NCBI RefSeq assembly: GCF_000969825.1
Contig: NZ_KQ033919.1
Location: 176,030 to 240,029 of the forward strand
DNA length: 64,000 nucleotides
Direction of reading: 5' to 3'
Source: Parabacteroides gordonii MS-1 = DSM 23371
Lineage (GTDB): Bacteria > Bacteroidota > Bacteroidia > Bacteroidales > Tannerellaceae
Positions 1 through 7,606 of this stretch are shown in pieces (position 1 is the stretch's first letter; each line of letters begins with the position of its first letter). The translations under genes were made by a program, and so were the position numbers. A model generated the notes under the pieces. The model was not told where the DNA came from. It worked only from the letters and a program-made list of their open reading frames with translations, and did no database searches.

Positions 1-429
1 CCGGGAATGAACAATCTGCGTTCGGCCGTCGGGCTGATCGAAAATGTGAGCGAAGGTGTTTACCCGGCCACCGGTCAGCCTTCGGCGGAAAGGGTCACAC
101 AACAGTTCACGTTCGATAAGATAGAGTTCGACCCCGGCTCGCCGTTCGACGGAACGATATCGGGCAGCTGCAATGTGTTTGGTTTCGACCGCAGTCTGCC
201 GCACCGCCTGACCCTCGAGACCCTGCTGGCCGACGGTAAGACACGGACGGAAGAAACCTTCGACACCACCCCCGAATACATCCTGCAGGAGAACGGCGAC
301 ATCCTGATACGTATCCGGCTGACCGCCCGCAAGCTACCCGACGTGAAGCCGGAAGGGGTGCCCGACTCCGGGTTCGACGTCATCGTCGACGAATGGGGCA
401 ACCCCATAGAGAGCGAACTTCCTTTATAA
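1..429 (+). CDS. C-terminal part of a DUF5119-like surface protein (truncated by window start)
   Basis: The reading frame is open to the left edge, so only the C-terminal ~142 residues are present and the methionine at position 7 is probably internal. The fragment has alternating beta-strand character and no membrane segment. It ends with a short tail (DVIVDEWGNPIESELPL). It lies 44 bp before a fimbrillin gene in the same direction. In Bacteroidales, DUF5119-type lipoproteins commonly precede fimbrillin genes in fimbrial operons, and the residual sequence fits that family, but with so little protein the call is tentative. Its likely role, by inference, is as an anchor or accessory subunit of the same surface fibre. 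Confidence 0.45.
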   Translation, partial: PGMNNLRSAVGLIENVSEGVYPATGQPSAERVTQQFTFDKIEFDPGSPFDGTISGSCNVFGFDRSLPHRLTLETLLADGKTRTEETFDTTPEYILQENGDILIRIRLTARKLPDVKPEGVPDSGFDVIVDEWGNPIESELPL

Positions 430-473
430 CAAACGAAATAGAACGAATTACTAACATTTAAAATTTCACAGAT

Positions 474-1946
474 ATGAAAACCTATCATTTCCTGACAACC
501 GCCGCCCTCATAGTGATGGCCGGCTGTTCACAAAACGAGATCACAGACATCAGTCCGGATGCCAATCCGGCAGTGGGCTTCGATATTTATACCGGGGCAC
601 AGACAAAAGGGACCGTAACGAACAACGAGTCAACTGGAACCGGAATCAAAAACAACACCGGCTTCGGCATTCTGGCCTACTATACCGGGCAGGCAACGTG
701 GAATAGTTCCAGTGGTTTCGACCCGGATTTTATGTGGAACCAACAGGTGAAATATGGAAGTGGCTGGAAATACACCCCTGTCAAGTACTGGCCGAATACA
801 GAAGGCGATAAGATCTCTTTCTTTGCCTATGCACCGTATAGTACGACACAAACGAGCAGCAGTGAAACGTACGGTATTAAACTACCGGCAGCCGCTGCCA
901 CAACGAAGCCGACCATCACATTTAAATTGCAAGAAGATCCGACAAACATGGTCGACCTCGTAGCCGGTTTTCAGAAAGACCAGCAAAAGCAGACTACAGC
1001 TGTTGCTTTTACGCTTGGCCATCTGCTGTCGCGTGTCGAGTTTAAGGCGAAGCTGGATGCAGCTCTTACATCAACCAATGAGACGCATGTTTTCATCACC
1101 GGAATGCGTATCCTGGGAACAGCGAGCAACGGAACAGGTAAAGATGCTTCCGGTGTAAACAGTGTTTCTAAATTCTACAGTACGGCTACCTACGACTGGT
1201 CTGCTGGAACGTGGGATTACACAACAGTAGCTCCTACAAAGCAATCTGCAGCTTATTCCATAAACAAGGTAATGGATCTTAAATCACCTTCAGATAAAGG
1301 TGGATATGCGACTTCGAGTGTGGAAGTGACTCAAGATGGAAATCTTACAAAACTATTTAAAACAAACCAATACTTATTCCTGATCCCGCCCGCGGATAAT
1401 ACCGATCTTACCTCGGGTGGCGGTATTACAGCAGCGACCGATGTACGTGTGCAGGTAGATTATGATATCGTTACGGTGGACAATAAATTAACTGCGGGAC
1501 ATTCTAAAACATCTACCAGCGCTACGATATCTTTGCCTATCGGGACATTGAAACGTTCAAAAGCTTACGAATATATCCTGACTATTGGTCTGGAAGAGGT
1601 TAAAGTAAGTGCAACGGTTAGCGATTGGGCAAACGCCGATCAGGTTTACATCCCGTCTGTAGATGTAACTGAAGTTGCCAGCGCCACCAATGCCGGATCA
1701 GCCATTACGAGTTTGAATACAATAAAAGGCAGCAATCAGAACTGCAATTACTTTGTGGTGAACTTTAAAACGGAACCGGCTGGCGCTACCGATTGGAGTA
1801 TTTCGGCAACAACAACAGCCTTCAAGCTTGGCGACCAGATTGAACTGAAGTTCCCGACAAGTACTAAGCCGTCAAGTGTAACCTTGGCTGGTTGGACAGT
1901 CGTAAAAGGTTCTAGCAACAACTTCATCCTGACTAAAAACAACTAA
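474..1946 (+). CDS. fimbrillin family lipoprotein (Mfa/FimA-like)
   Basis: 490 residues. The N-terminus is a lipoprotein signal ending in the lipobox VMAGC (Cys18), so the precursor should be lipidated and carried to the outer membrane, as known for FimA/Mfa pilins of Porphyromonas. The block KYTPVKYWPNTEGDKISFFA (about residues 100-120) is typical of Bacteroidales fimbrillin N-domains and recurs almost unchanged in the next gene, so the two are paralogues. A second beta-rich domain follows, and the last ~95 residues form an extra extension after the usual fimbrillin end (around VSDWANADQVYIP). It sits 7 bp before the next gene, which implies co-transcription. Likely a structural or tip subunit; which one cannot be told from sequence. 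Confidence 0.8.
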   Translation: MKTYHFLTTAALIVMAGCSQNEITDISPDANPAVGFDIYTGAQTKGTVTNNESTGTGIKNNTGFGILAYYTGQATWNSSSGFDPDFMWNQQVKYGSGWKYTPVKYWPNTEGDKISFFAYAPYSTTQTSSSETYGIKLPAAAATTKPTITFKLQEDPTNMVDLVAGFQKDQQKQTTAVAFTLGHLLSRVEFKAKLDAALTSTNETHVFITGMRILGTASNGTGKDASGVNSVSKFYSTATYDWSAGTWDYTTVAPTKQSAAYSINKVMDLKSPSDKGGYATSSVEVTQDGNLTKLFKTNQYLFLIPPADNTDLTSGGGITAATDVRVQVDYDIVTVDNKLTAGHSKTSTSATISLPIGTLKRSKAYEYILTIGLEEVKVSATVSDWANADQVYIPSVDVTEVASATNAGSAITSLNTIKGSNQNCNYFVVNFKTEPAGATDWSISATTTAFKLGDQIELKFPTSTKPSSVTLAGWTVVKGSSNNFILTKNN

Positions 1947-1953
1947 TCCCGCC

Positions 1954-3639
1954 ATGCCGAAGTCTCCCTTTATATTATCCCTTCTGCTCCTGCTCGCCAC
2001 CGGTTGCGAGCGGGAGGTAGACGGCGATATGACAGAACAGACGCCTGTTGCCTTCACCGCCCGTATGGATGGTGAAGAGGCGACGCGGGCGGCAGGCGTG
2101 ATTGATAACGCCAGCCTGACCTCGATGGGGGTCTTTGCCGGTTATTCGGGGCAAAGCAACTGGGATGGAGCCGCGTCGACACCCAATTTCATGTTTGACC
2201 AGCTGGTGGAGAAAGCCGCCAATGGTACCTGGACCTACACCCCGGTGAAATACTGGCCGAACACGGCGGGCGACAAAATCAGCTTCTTTGCCTATGCGCC
2301 GCATAAAAGCCAGATGAAAGGGCTGACAACACTGGGATATACTAATAATTCTTCCGGTTATCCACGTCTCCGGTATGAGCCGCCTTTGGATGCGACCCAG
2401 CAAACCGACCTGCTCTTTGCGTCTCCTCTGACGAACAAGACAAAGGGAAGCAAGCTCGCCTTTACGATGGGACATGTCTTGACACATGTGCTTTTCAAGG
2501 TGAAGAGTACGAGCGCGATTGCTGTCAGCAAGGTAGAAGTGATCGGTGGTGCTAATTATTCATATATACAATTCAAAGCGGATGGTTATTACTACCTCTC
2601 ATATTCTACTGATAGTCCAATTTTCTACAGAACACTCTCGCCGGCAACTACTGTCGCGGCCAACACGTTGACCGATCTGGGCGACTTCTTCCTGCTTCCC
2701 CAGAACGCCAACAGCGTTAGGTTAACCTTCACTGTAGACGGCGGTACTACCCTTGAAACGAAAGAGGTCGCCTTGCCCGCTTCCCCCGCCTGGGATATGA
2801 ACAAAACGATCGCCTATACGCTCAACATCGAGAACAAAACGAAGATCACGCTGAGTGTGAAAAGCTGGGATGGTGGTTCGGTGAGCGGGACGATGGGGGA
2901 AGAGGCGCCGACAACAGGGTATCCGTTTACGAAGAACGGGATTGTGTACGAGAGTGCGACGAAAGCCTATTACTTTGGACCAGAATATTATTATGATTAT
3001 TTAGGGGACGGATGGGGACAAACAGAAGCTGGTTGGTTTAAATGGGAGCCTGCTATCAGAATATGTAGAGGTAGGCATTCCACTGATGTTTATGGTGCGG
3101 CAGAATGGAGGTTGCCTAATATAAATGAGTTGGCACTTGGTAGACAATTGGGAATTGTCGGCGGTTCATCTTATTGGTCTATAACGGATAATAGTTCAAA
3201 TTTCGCGGGTTGTGCCTGGGCTTTATCCGGTGGTAACAAAAAGGGAGATGCTAATAAAGAGTCAGGTTTACGTCTCTTGTGTATACGCGATATAGGAGAA
3301 TTGACTTATCCGACTGTACGAACCACTTCAGATGGTTTCCCTGTAATTTACCTGAGCGCCACGCAACGTTTTATGAAGCAGCAGGAATGGAATGAAACGG
3401 GCTTTATCACCTTTGATGCTGCAAAGACTTATTGCAGTGGCCTGGAAAAGGGTGGTTATTCGGACTGGCGGCTTCCCACAGAGAATGAACTTACCTGGAT
3501 GACTAATTTTGGATATATCTCGTCCACTTTCATGTCATCTTCGGGAAGGGCCGTAGTGGGGGGATATAAAGGTGTAGAACGCTGGAATGCAGCTAGCCCC
3601 ACAGCCACAGGACGTGTAGCATGTGTACGCGACTATTAA
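1954..3639 (+). CDS. fimbrillin family lipoprotein with two C-terminal Lcl-like (DUF1566-type) repeats
   Basis: 561 residues. Lipoprotein signal with lipobox LATGC (Cys18). Residues ~30-310 are a fimbrillin module paralogous to the upstream gene (TYTPVKYWPNTAGDKISFFA). From about residue 325 the protein changes to two copies of a C-terminal module marked by EWRLPNINELALGRQLG and DWRLPTENELTWMTNFG. The W-R-L-P-x-x-x-E-L signature is that of the Lcl C-terminal/DUF1566 fold, which in many bacteria is an exposed adhesive domain. The architecture suggests a fibre tip adhesin (inference). Gene follows its paralogue by 7 bp and is the last member before a hairpin-containing gap. Confidence 0.8.
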   Translation: MPKSPFILSLLLLLATGCEREVDGDMTEQTPVAFTARMDGEEATRAAGVIDNASLTSMGVFAGYSGQSNWDGAASTPNFMFDQLVEKAANGTWTYTPVKYWPNTAGDKISFFAYAPHKSQMKGLTTLGYTNNSSGYPRLRYEPPLDATQQTDLLFASPLTNKTKGSKLAFTMGHVLTHVLFKVKSTSAIAVSKVEVIGGANYSYIQFKADGYYYLSYSTDSPIFYRTLSPATTVAANTLTDLGDFFLLPQNANSVRLTFTVDGGTTLETKEVALPASPAWDMNKTIAYTLNIENKTKITLSVKSWDGGSVSGTMGEEAPTTGYPFTKNGIVYESATKAYYFGPEYYYDYLGDGWGQTEAGWFKWEPAIRICRGRHSTDVYGAAEWRLPNINELALGRQLGIVGGSSYWSITDNSSNFAGCAWALSGGNKKGDANKESGLRLLCIRDIGELTYPTVRTTSDGFPVIYLSATQRFMKQQEWNETGFITFDAAKTYCSGLEKGGYSDWRLPTENELTWMTNFGYISSTFMSSSGRAVVGGYKGVERWNAASPTATGRVACVRDY

Positions 3640-3744
3640 TGAAGGACAGGGCATCCGCCCACAGCGGTAAACTCCCTGCGGATAGCCGCTAATTGGAAAT
3701 AAACCGACGCTCTTTGACATGCTGGAAACGGATAAATAAACATT

Positions 3745-3770
3745 GCCCGGAAGCTCCGGGCGATTCTTTT
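3745..3770 (+). terminator. hairpin with T-rich tail after the fimbrillin pair
   Basis: GCCCGG (3745-3750), a 5-nt loop, CCGGGC (3756-3761), then ATTCTTTT. It lies in the 152-bp gap between the Lcl-type fimbrillin and the HU/DUF4469 gene. A second weaker hairpin (ATCCGC near 3651 pairing with GCGGAT near 3679) precedes it. It could be a terminator for the upstream pair or an attenuator in the leader of the downstream gene. Confidence 0.4.
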
Positions 3771-3791
3771 AATCATTTAAATCATAATACA

Positions 3792-4586
3792 ATGGCAGAC
3801 ATAAAAACAAATTATGTATGGTCGTTCGATCTCGTGGAGAATACGATGACCAAAGATGTCAAAGAAGATTTCGTCGCCTCGGTGCGTACGAAAAAGTCGA
3901 TGACGATCGATGATATTGCCAACTCAATCGCTGCCGAACGTACGGAATACCGTATCGACACCATCAAAAACATTACAGACCTGGTCGATGAAAAGATCCG
4001 CCAGCTGGTTTGCGACGGGTATACGGTAGTGACCGGCTCGGCACAATATGCCCCTTCCATCCCCGGTGTATTCATCGGCGATAAAGGAGTTATCGATCCG
4101 AAAATAAATAAATGTGCGGTCAACATCACCCCAGCGCTACCCATGCGTACGGAGGTGGCGAAGGTTGAACCGAAGTTCTCCGGCACTGTCCGCCGTATGG
4201 GTGGTGCCCGAATCTCTCTGGTGCTCGATGTGGCAACCGGCAAGACCGACGGTACAATCACGCCGGGTGGCATGCTGGATGTGACAGGCACGAAGATCCG
4301 CTCTGTCGGCGCCGGTGGTACCGGGCTGGGTGCTGTGAAGCTGGTAAAGGTAGCCGACCAGTCGGAAGCTGCCACCTTCACCCAGTTGGGTATCAACGAT
4401 CCCAGCCGCCTGATGTTTACCTTACCGGCCGACCTGGCCGACGGCGAATACCAGTTGGTGGTCGAAACCTGGTTCAGCTCGACCAGCACGCTCCTGAAAG
4501 AGAAGCGTACGCTGGTCTACCCCTTGTCGCTGGTCGTGGGCGGCAGTGCCGGCGGTGGCGAAGACGACCGTCCGGTCATCGAATAA
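3792..4586 (+). CDS. HU-like domain protein with C-terminal DUF4469-type domain
   Basis: 264 residues from ATG 3792, chosen because the reading frame's 33 upstream codons look non-coding and homologues begin near MADIKTNYVW. Residues ~1-120 resemble the HU/IHF-like 'DNA-binding domain-containing' proteins of Bacteroidetes (segments KKSMTIDDIANSIAAERTEY and VDEKIRQLVCDGYTVVTGSA). Residues ~130-255 form an Ig-like DUF4469-type domain (conserved FTLPADLADGEYQLVVET). There is no signal peptide, so it should be cytoplasmic. The protein ends in a Gly-rich acidic tail (GGSAGGGEDDRPVIE). It sits inside a run of surface lipoprotein genes. Function is unknown; nucleoid-associated or regulatory action is plausible but unproven. 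Confidence 0.75.
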   Translation: MADIKTNYVWSFDLVENTMTKDVKEDFVASVRTKKSMTIDDIANSIAAERTEYRIDTIKNITDLVDEKIRQLVCDGYTVVTGSAQYAPSIPGVFIGDKGVIDPKINKCAVNITPALPMRTEVAKVEPKFSGTVRRMGGARISLVLDVATGKTDGTITPGGMLDVTGTKIRSVGAGGTGLGAVKLVKVADQSEAATFTQLGINDPSRLMFTLPADLADGEYQLVVETWFSSTSTLLKEKRTLVYPLSLVVGGSAGGGEDDRPVIE

Positions 4587-4587
4587 C

Positions 4588-4706
4588 GTTTTGCGCAGGG
4601 AGCCTGCGCCGACCGGCGCATGGTATCTGCTCCGAGGCGCGCATGCAACCTGCGCCGAAGCGCGCATGCCGTCTGCTCCGACCGGCGCAGGTTGTCTGCG
4701 CAAAAC
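4588..4706. repeat. four tandem 23-bp palindromic units bounded by an 11-bp inverted repeat
   Basis: Four consecutive 23-bp units start at 4604, 4627, 4650 and 4673. Each holds a 16-bp imperfect palindrome followed by a 7-bp variable spacer; unit 1 core is TGCGCCGACCGGCGCA. A fifth unit is broken after CTGCGC at 4696. The array is enclosed by GTTTTGCGCAG (4588-4598) and its exact reverse complement CTGCGCAAAAC (4696-4706). It starts 2 bp after the stop codon of the HU/DUF4469 gene. The GC content is far above the flanks. No coding role is likely, although one reading frame stays open through it. Confidence 0.85.
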
Positions 4707-4758
4707 ACCATCCGTTTCCGGCATGCCGCGAGGGCATAAAATAACAAAGAAACGAAAT

Positions 4759-5832
4759 ATGAAACGAAACTTTCAATCTTTTGCCGGCACTTGCCGGGCA
4801 GGCTTGCTACTCCTGCTGACAGGCTTGTTTGCAGGCTGTACCAACAGTATGCCGGAACGGGAAACCGGTATGGGAGAGCTTATCGAATGCGCTTTCCGGC
4901 TAGACGCGGGAACACCCGTTTCGGTGGAGACACGGGGAATCATAACAACACCGGATGCTACGATAAACAATGTATGGGTCGTTCAGCTCAACGCGGATGG
5001 TACGGCTGCCCTGGTCCCACCGGTATATGTGTCGTCCGTTGCCGACGATAAAGTGATAACCCTGCTGCTAAAGAAAGAGAAGAGCACACTCTATTTCTTT
5101 GCAAATACCGGCCAGGCTGACTTTTTTGATACAGAAGCTACACTGTCTTCATTCACGACGAGTGTGTTGGAAACTAAAACGCTTAGTCGTACTGGCTTTG
5201 ATTCCTGGAATGATGAAGATAACGTACCCATGTATGGTACCTGGGTGGGTGAGCCTACCCCGCCCCAAATAACCGATGCAGATGGAAATAAAGATGAAGT
5301 GGAACTGACACGTGGTCTGGCTAATCTTTCTATAAATGTCATTAACAAAGTCCCCTTTTCATTTACAGACCTTCAAATATCTTTACATAACGTCCCCGGT
5401 GTATTGCAACTGGCACCGACGGCAACCGGTACGTATCCTGTTACCGGCATTACTTTTTACGAGTCGACGCCATCAAGTAATCCCTCTCTAAACTTTTACA
5501 TCCCCGAAAACTGTCGCGGCACAGGCAGCGGCCGTTACGAAACGGAGAAAACGGCAGCGATGGTAACGGCCGGCGACAAAGCCACCTATTTAGAGATAAA
5601 AGGAACATACAACGGCATTGGCGCCACCTACCGTTTCTACCTGGGGGGCAACAACACGAATGATTATAATGTGAAACGAAATACCATGTATACCGTAAGT
5701 ATCACCATCAGCGGCAAAAACCGGCTGGATGCACGGCTGACGATGGATGCCTACCCGCTGTCGGTATCATCGGGTTCCGGTGCGGCATGGGGAGATGGTA
5801 GCAACACGAATTTAACCGGTAGCCGGAATTAA
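4759..5832 (+). CDS. DUF4906-like fimbrillin-associated lipoprotein
   Basis: 357 residues from ATG 4759. Earlier in-frame starts would translate the tandem repeat array, whereas 4759 begins a clear lipoprotein signal (lipobox LFAGC, Cys27). Around residues 40-90 is a segment TINNVWVVQLNADG typical of Bacteroidales surface lipoproteins. Near residue 260 is NFYIPENCRG, and near 300-330 the sequence NNTNDYNVKRNTMYTVSI matches the C-terminal signature of DUF4906/fimbrillin accessory proteins. It is followed after 14 bp by another fimbrillin, so the two are almost certainly co-transcribed. Likely an accessory or adhesive subunit at the cell surface. Confidence 0.7.
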   Translation: MKRNFQSFAGTCRAGLLLLLTGLFAGCTNSMPERETGMGELIECAFRLDAGTPVSVETRGIITTPDATINNVWVVQLNADGTAALVPPVYVSSVADDKVITLLLKKEKSTLYFFANTGQADFFDTEATLSSFTTSVLETKTLSRTGFDSWNDEDNVPMYGTWVGEPTPPQITDADGNKDEVELTRGLANLSINVINKVPFSFTDLQISLHNVPGVLQLAPTATGTYPVTGITFYESTPSSNPSLNFYIPENCRGTGSGRYETEKTAAMVTAGDKATYLEIKGTYNGIGATYRFYLGGNNTNDYNVKRNTMYTVSITISGKNRLDARLTMDAYPLSVSSGSGAAWGDGSNTNLTGSRN

Positions 5833-5846
5833 AAACAAATATAATT

Positions 5847-7250
5847 ATGGGAATAAAAAGATTTTTATCCGCCGGATTGCTTATGGCGGGCATTATGGCA
5901 TTATTCTTCGGTTGCGACAAAGAGATTACCGAAGAAGGAACGCCGGTTGTCGATGGAAGTAATGGCAAACTTCTCTCTCTAACCGCTTCCGCGCAGGACT
6001 TCATCAATATGGAAACAGGTACACGCGCTTCCGAAAGCGGTACGACCCTGTCCTTTCAAAGCGGCGATGAGATTGGCGTGTTCGGTGTCAAGAACGGTAG
6101 CCTGGTCTGCAACAATCTCCGGTTTACAACGACAAACGGCAGTACCTGGTCGGGCCCCGAAACCTATCACGAAAGCGGAACGACTTATTTTGCTTACTAT
6201 CCCTACGAAGCCGGCATGAACGGCAAAACCAGTCTTGCCGCCATACAGAGCGAATTTGAGTCGCGCCTGAACGGTAACCCGGATCAGAGCAGCCAGGCAA
6301 ATTATATGACTTACAGCAAATTGCTGGTATCTACTTCCGGTAGCGTATCGCCCTCGGGCGACCGGCTGTCTTTCAGATTTAAACATGCGCTGGCAATGGT
6401 AGAGGTTGTTTTGCCGGATAAACTGGAGGGGACAATGAGTGCCAACGGAAAAAATTTTCCTCTTTATACTCCCTCGTCCCTGTCGATAACGGCATCTTTT
6501 TCGCTAAGCTCTACCTCTGTTTCCTTTTATAATATCTCCGGCAAGACTTACCGGAGAGTGGTAAAGCCCGGTACAGGATTAAATTTTAAGGCTACCCTAT
6601 GCAATGCCTTCAATTATACGGACAATTCGACTGTAAACGCCGGGAGTTATAAGAAATTTACCTTGGGGAATGTGAGCGAAACTATCCGGATCGGCGATTT
6701 TGCCTATGGGAAAAATAGCGGTACACTGGCCTTTTATCCCGGTAGCACGACGACCGATGCCCCGGATAAAGACAATTGTATCGGCGTGGTGGCAACTGTC
6801 GGCAACCAGTACAATCGTAGCGATAGTTATACACATGGCACGGTGGTGGCAAAAAACGACTGCCCCACTGGTTTCTGGGTGTTTGAAAATGGCGTCGACC
6901 GCTCTGCGATCGTCAACTCTTATTCTCCTAAAGCTCCATCCGGAACTACCGGCTGGTATTTGCCGGGTAAAGCCGAACTCTATTATCTATGCACCGGAAG
7001 GTATGATTCTTCATTTGATGCTAAACCTGGTGATGCGCCTAGTGATAATAGGGTAACAGCAATGAAAAAGACGTTGAATAGTTTTTTTGCCAAATCAGGA
7101 GGTAATGCATGGGCAGATAGCTCTGTTGATCGTTATATTGCAGGTAGCAGCGCTGCATATTCTGAATATGACTATATTCTCTTTTTCGGTGTTGGTAGTT
7201 TTGGTCTTACTACCTCTGCAAATCATGCCCGCCTCTGTTTTGCCTTTTAA
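5847..7250 (+). CDS. fimbrillin family lipoprotein with C-terminal Lcl-like domain
   Basis: 467 residues. Lipobox LFFGC (Cys23). Residues ~35-270 show the short-type fimbrillin pattern (LSFQSGDEIGVFGV near 70, then TTYFAYYPYEAG, then RLSFRFKHALAMVEVVLP). Residues ~290-467 carry a single Lcl/DUF1566-like module, marked by CIGVVATVGNQ and GTTGWYLPGKAELYYLC. This resembles the design of the gene at 1954 but the two N-domains are only distantly similar. It closes the run of surface lipoprotein genes and is followed after 40 bp by a small HU gene. Probably an exposed tip or adhesin-type subunit; ligand unknown. Confidence 0.7.
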   Translation: MGIKRFLSAGLLMAGIMALFFGCDKEITEEGTPVVDGSNGKLLSLTASAQDFINMETGTRASESGTTLSFQSGDEIGVFGVKNGSLVCNNLRFTTTNGSTWSGPETYHESGTTYFAYYPYEAGMNGKTSLAAIQSEFESRLNGNPDQSSQANYMTYSKLLVSTSGSVSPSGDRLSFRFKHALAMVEVVLPDKLEGTMSANGKNFPLYTPSSLSITASFSLSSTSVSFYNISGKTYRRVVKPGTGLNFKATLCNAFNYTDNSTVNAGSYKKFTLGNVSETIRIGDFAYGKNSGTLAFYPGSTTTDAPDKDNCIGVVATVGNQYNRSDSYTHGTVVAKNDCPTGFWVFENGVDRSAIVNSYSPKAPSGTTGWYLPGKAELYYLCTGRYDSSFDAKPGDAPSDNRVTAMKKTLNSFFAKSGGNAWADSSVDRYIAGSSAAYSEYDYILFFGVGSFGLTTSANHARLCFAF

Positions 7251-7290
7251 ATCATTTTCCATTCAATAAAATCAAATATCATATATTAAA

Positions 7291-7578
7291 ATGAACAAAA
7301 ACGACCTCATCACCCGCTTGGCAGCCAAGCTCGATATCCCCTGTACGGCCTCCAGAAAATACCTGGAAGCCTTCGAGGAAACCCTCGGCGAAGCCTTAGA
7401 GAAAGGAGAGCCTGTCGCATTGCAGGGCTTCGGCACTCTCTCCCCCTGGCAGCAAACCGGTCGCCCTGCCCGCAACCCCAAAACCGGAGTCCCTTGCATG
7501 ATCGCCCCGCGCCGCAGCGTGAAATTTAAGCCGGGCAAGGGGCTGCTGGAAAAATTGAACGGCTCCGAATACGAGTAG
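7291..7578 (+). CDS. HU/IHF family DNA-binding protein
   Basis: 95 residues, the normal length for HU. N-terminal helices MNKNDLITRLAAKLDIP, the central turn PVALQGFGTLS and the beta-arm NPKTGVPCMIAPRRSVKFKPG are the hallmarks of HU/IHF proteins that bend DNA as dimers. There is no signal peptide. It directly follows a fimbrillin gene and meets the SusR-like gene tail to tail, 28 bp away, with no obvious terminator between them. The arm residues Arg-x-Pro-x-x-Gly of IHF are here R-x-x-R-N-P-K-T-G. It may be one of several HU copies in the genome with a local role in the fimbrial operon (inference). Confidence 0.9.
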   Translation: MNKNDLITRLAAKLDIPCTASRKYLEAFEETLGEALEKGEPVALQGFGTLSPWQQTGRPARNPKTGVPCMIAPRRSVKFKPGKGLLEKLNGSEYE

Positions 7579-7606
7579 TGACATATTGCTGACAAAAACT
7601 ATTCTG

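Noticed and set aside
7-429. A complete 140-residue gene starting at position 7
   Set aside because: The frame is open to the window edge and the first residues look internal; treated as a fragment.
4604-4706. Tandem 23-bp repeats as a CRISPR array
   Set aside because: Units abut with only 7 bp of variable sequence, there are no ~30-bp spacers and no cas genes; the units are palindromic tandem repeats.
4546-4758. Upstream extension of the DUF4906-like gene through the repeat array
   Set aside because: The frame is open by chance through GC-rich repeats and overlaps the previous gene; the lipoprotein signal starts cleanly at 4759.
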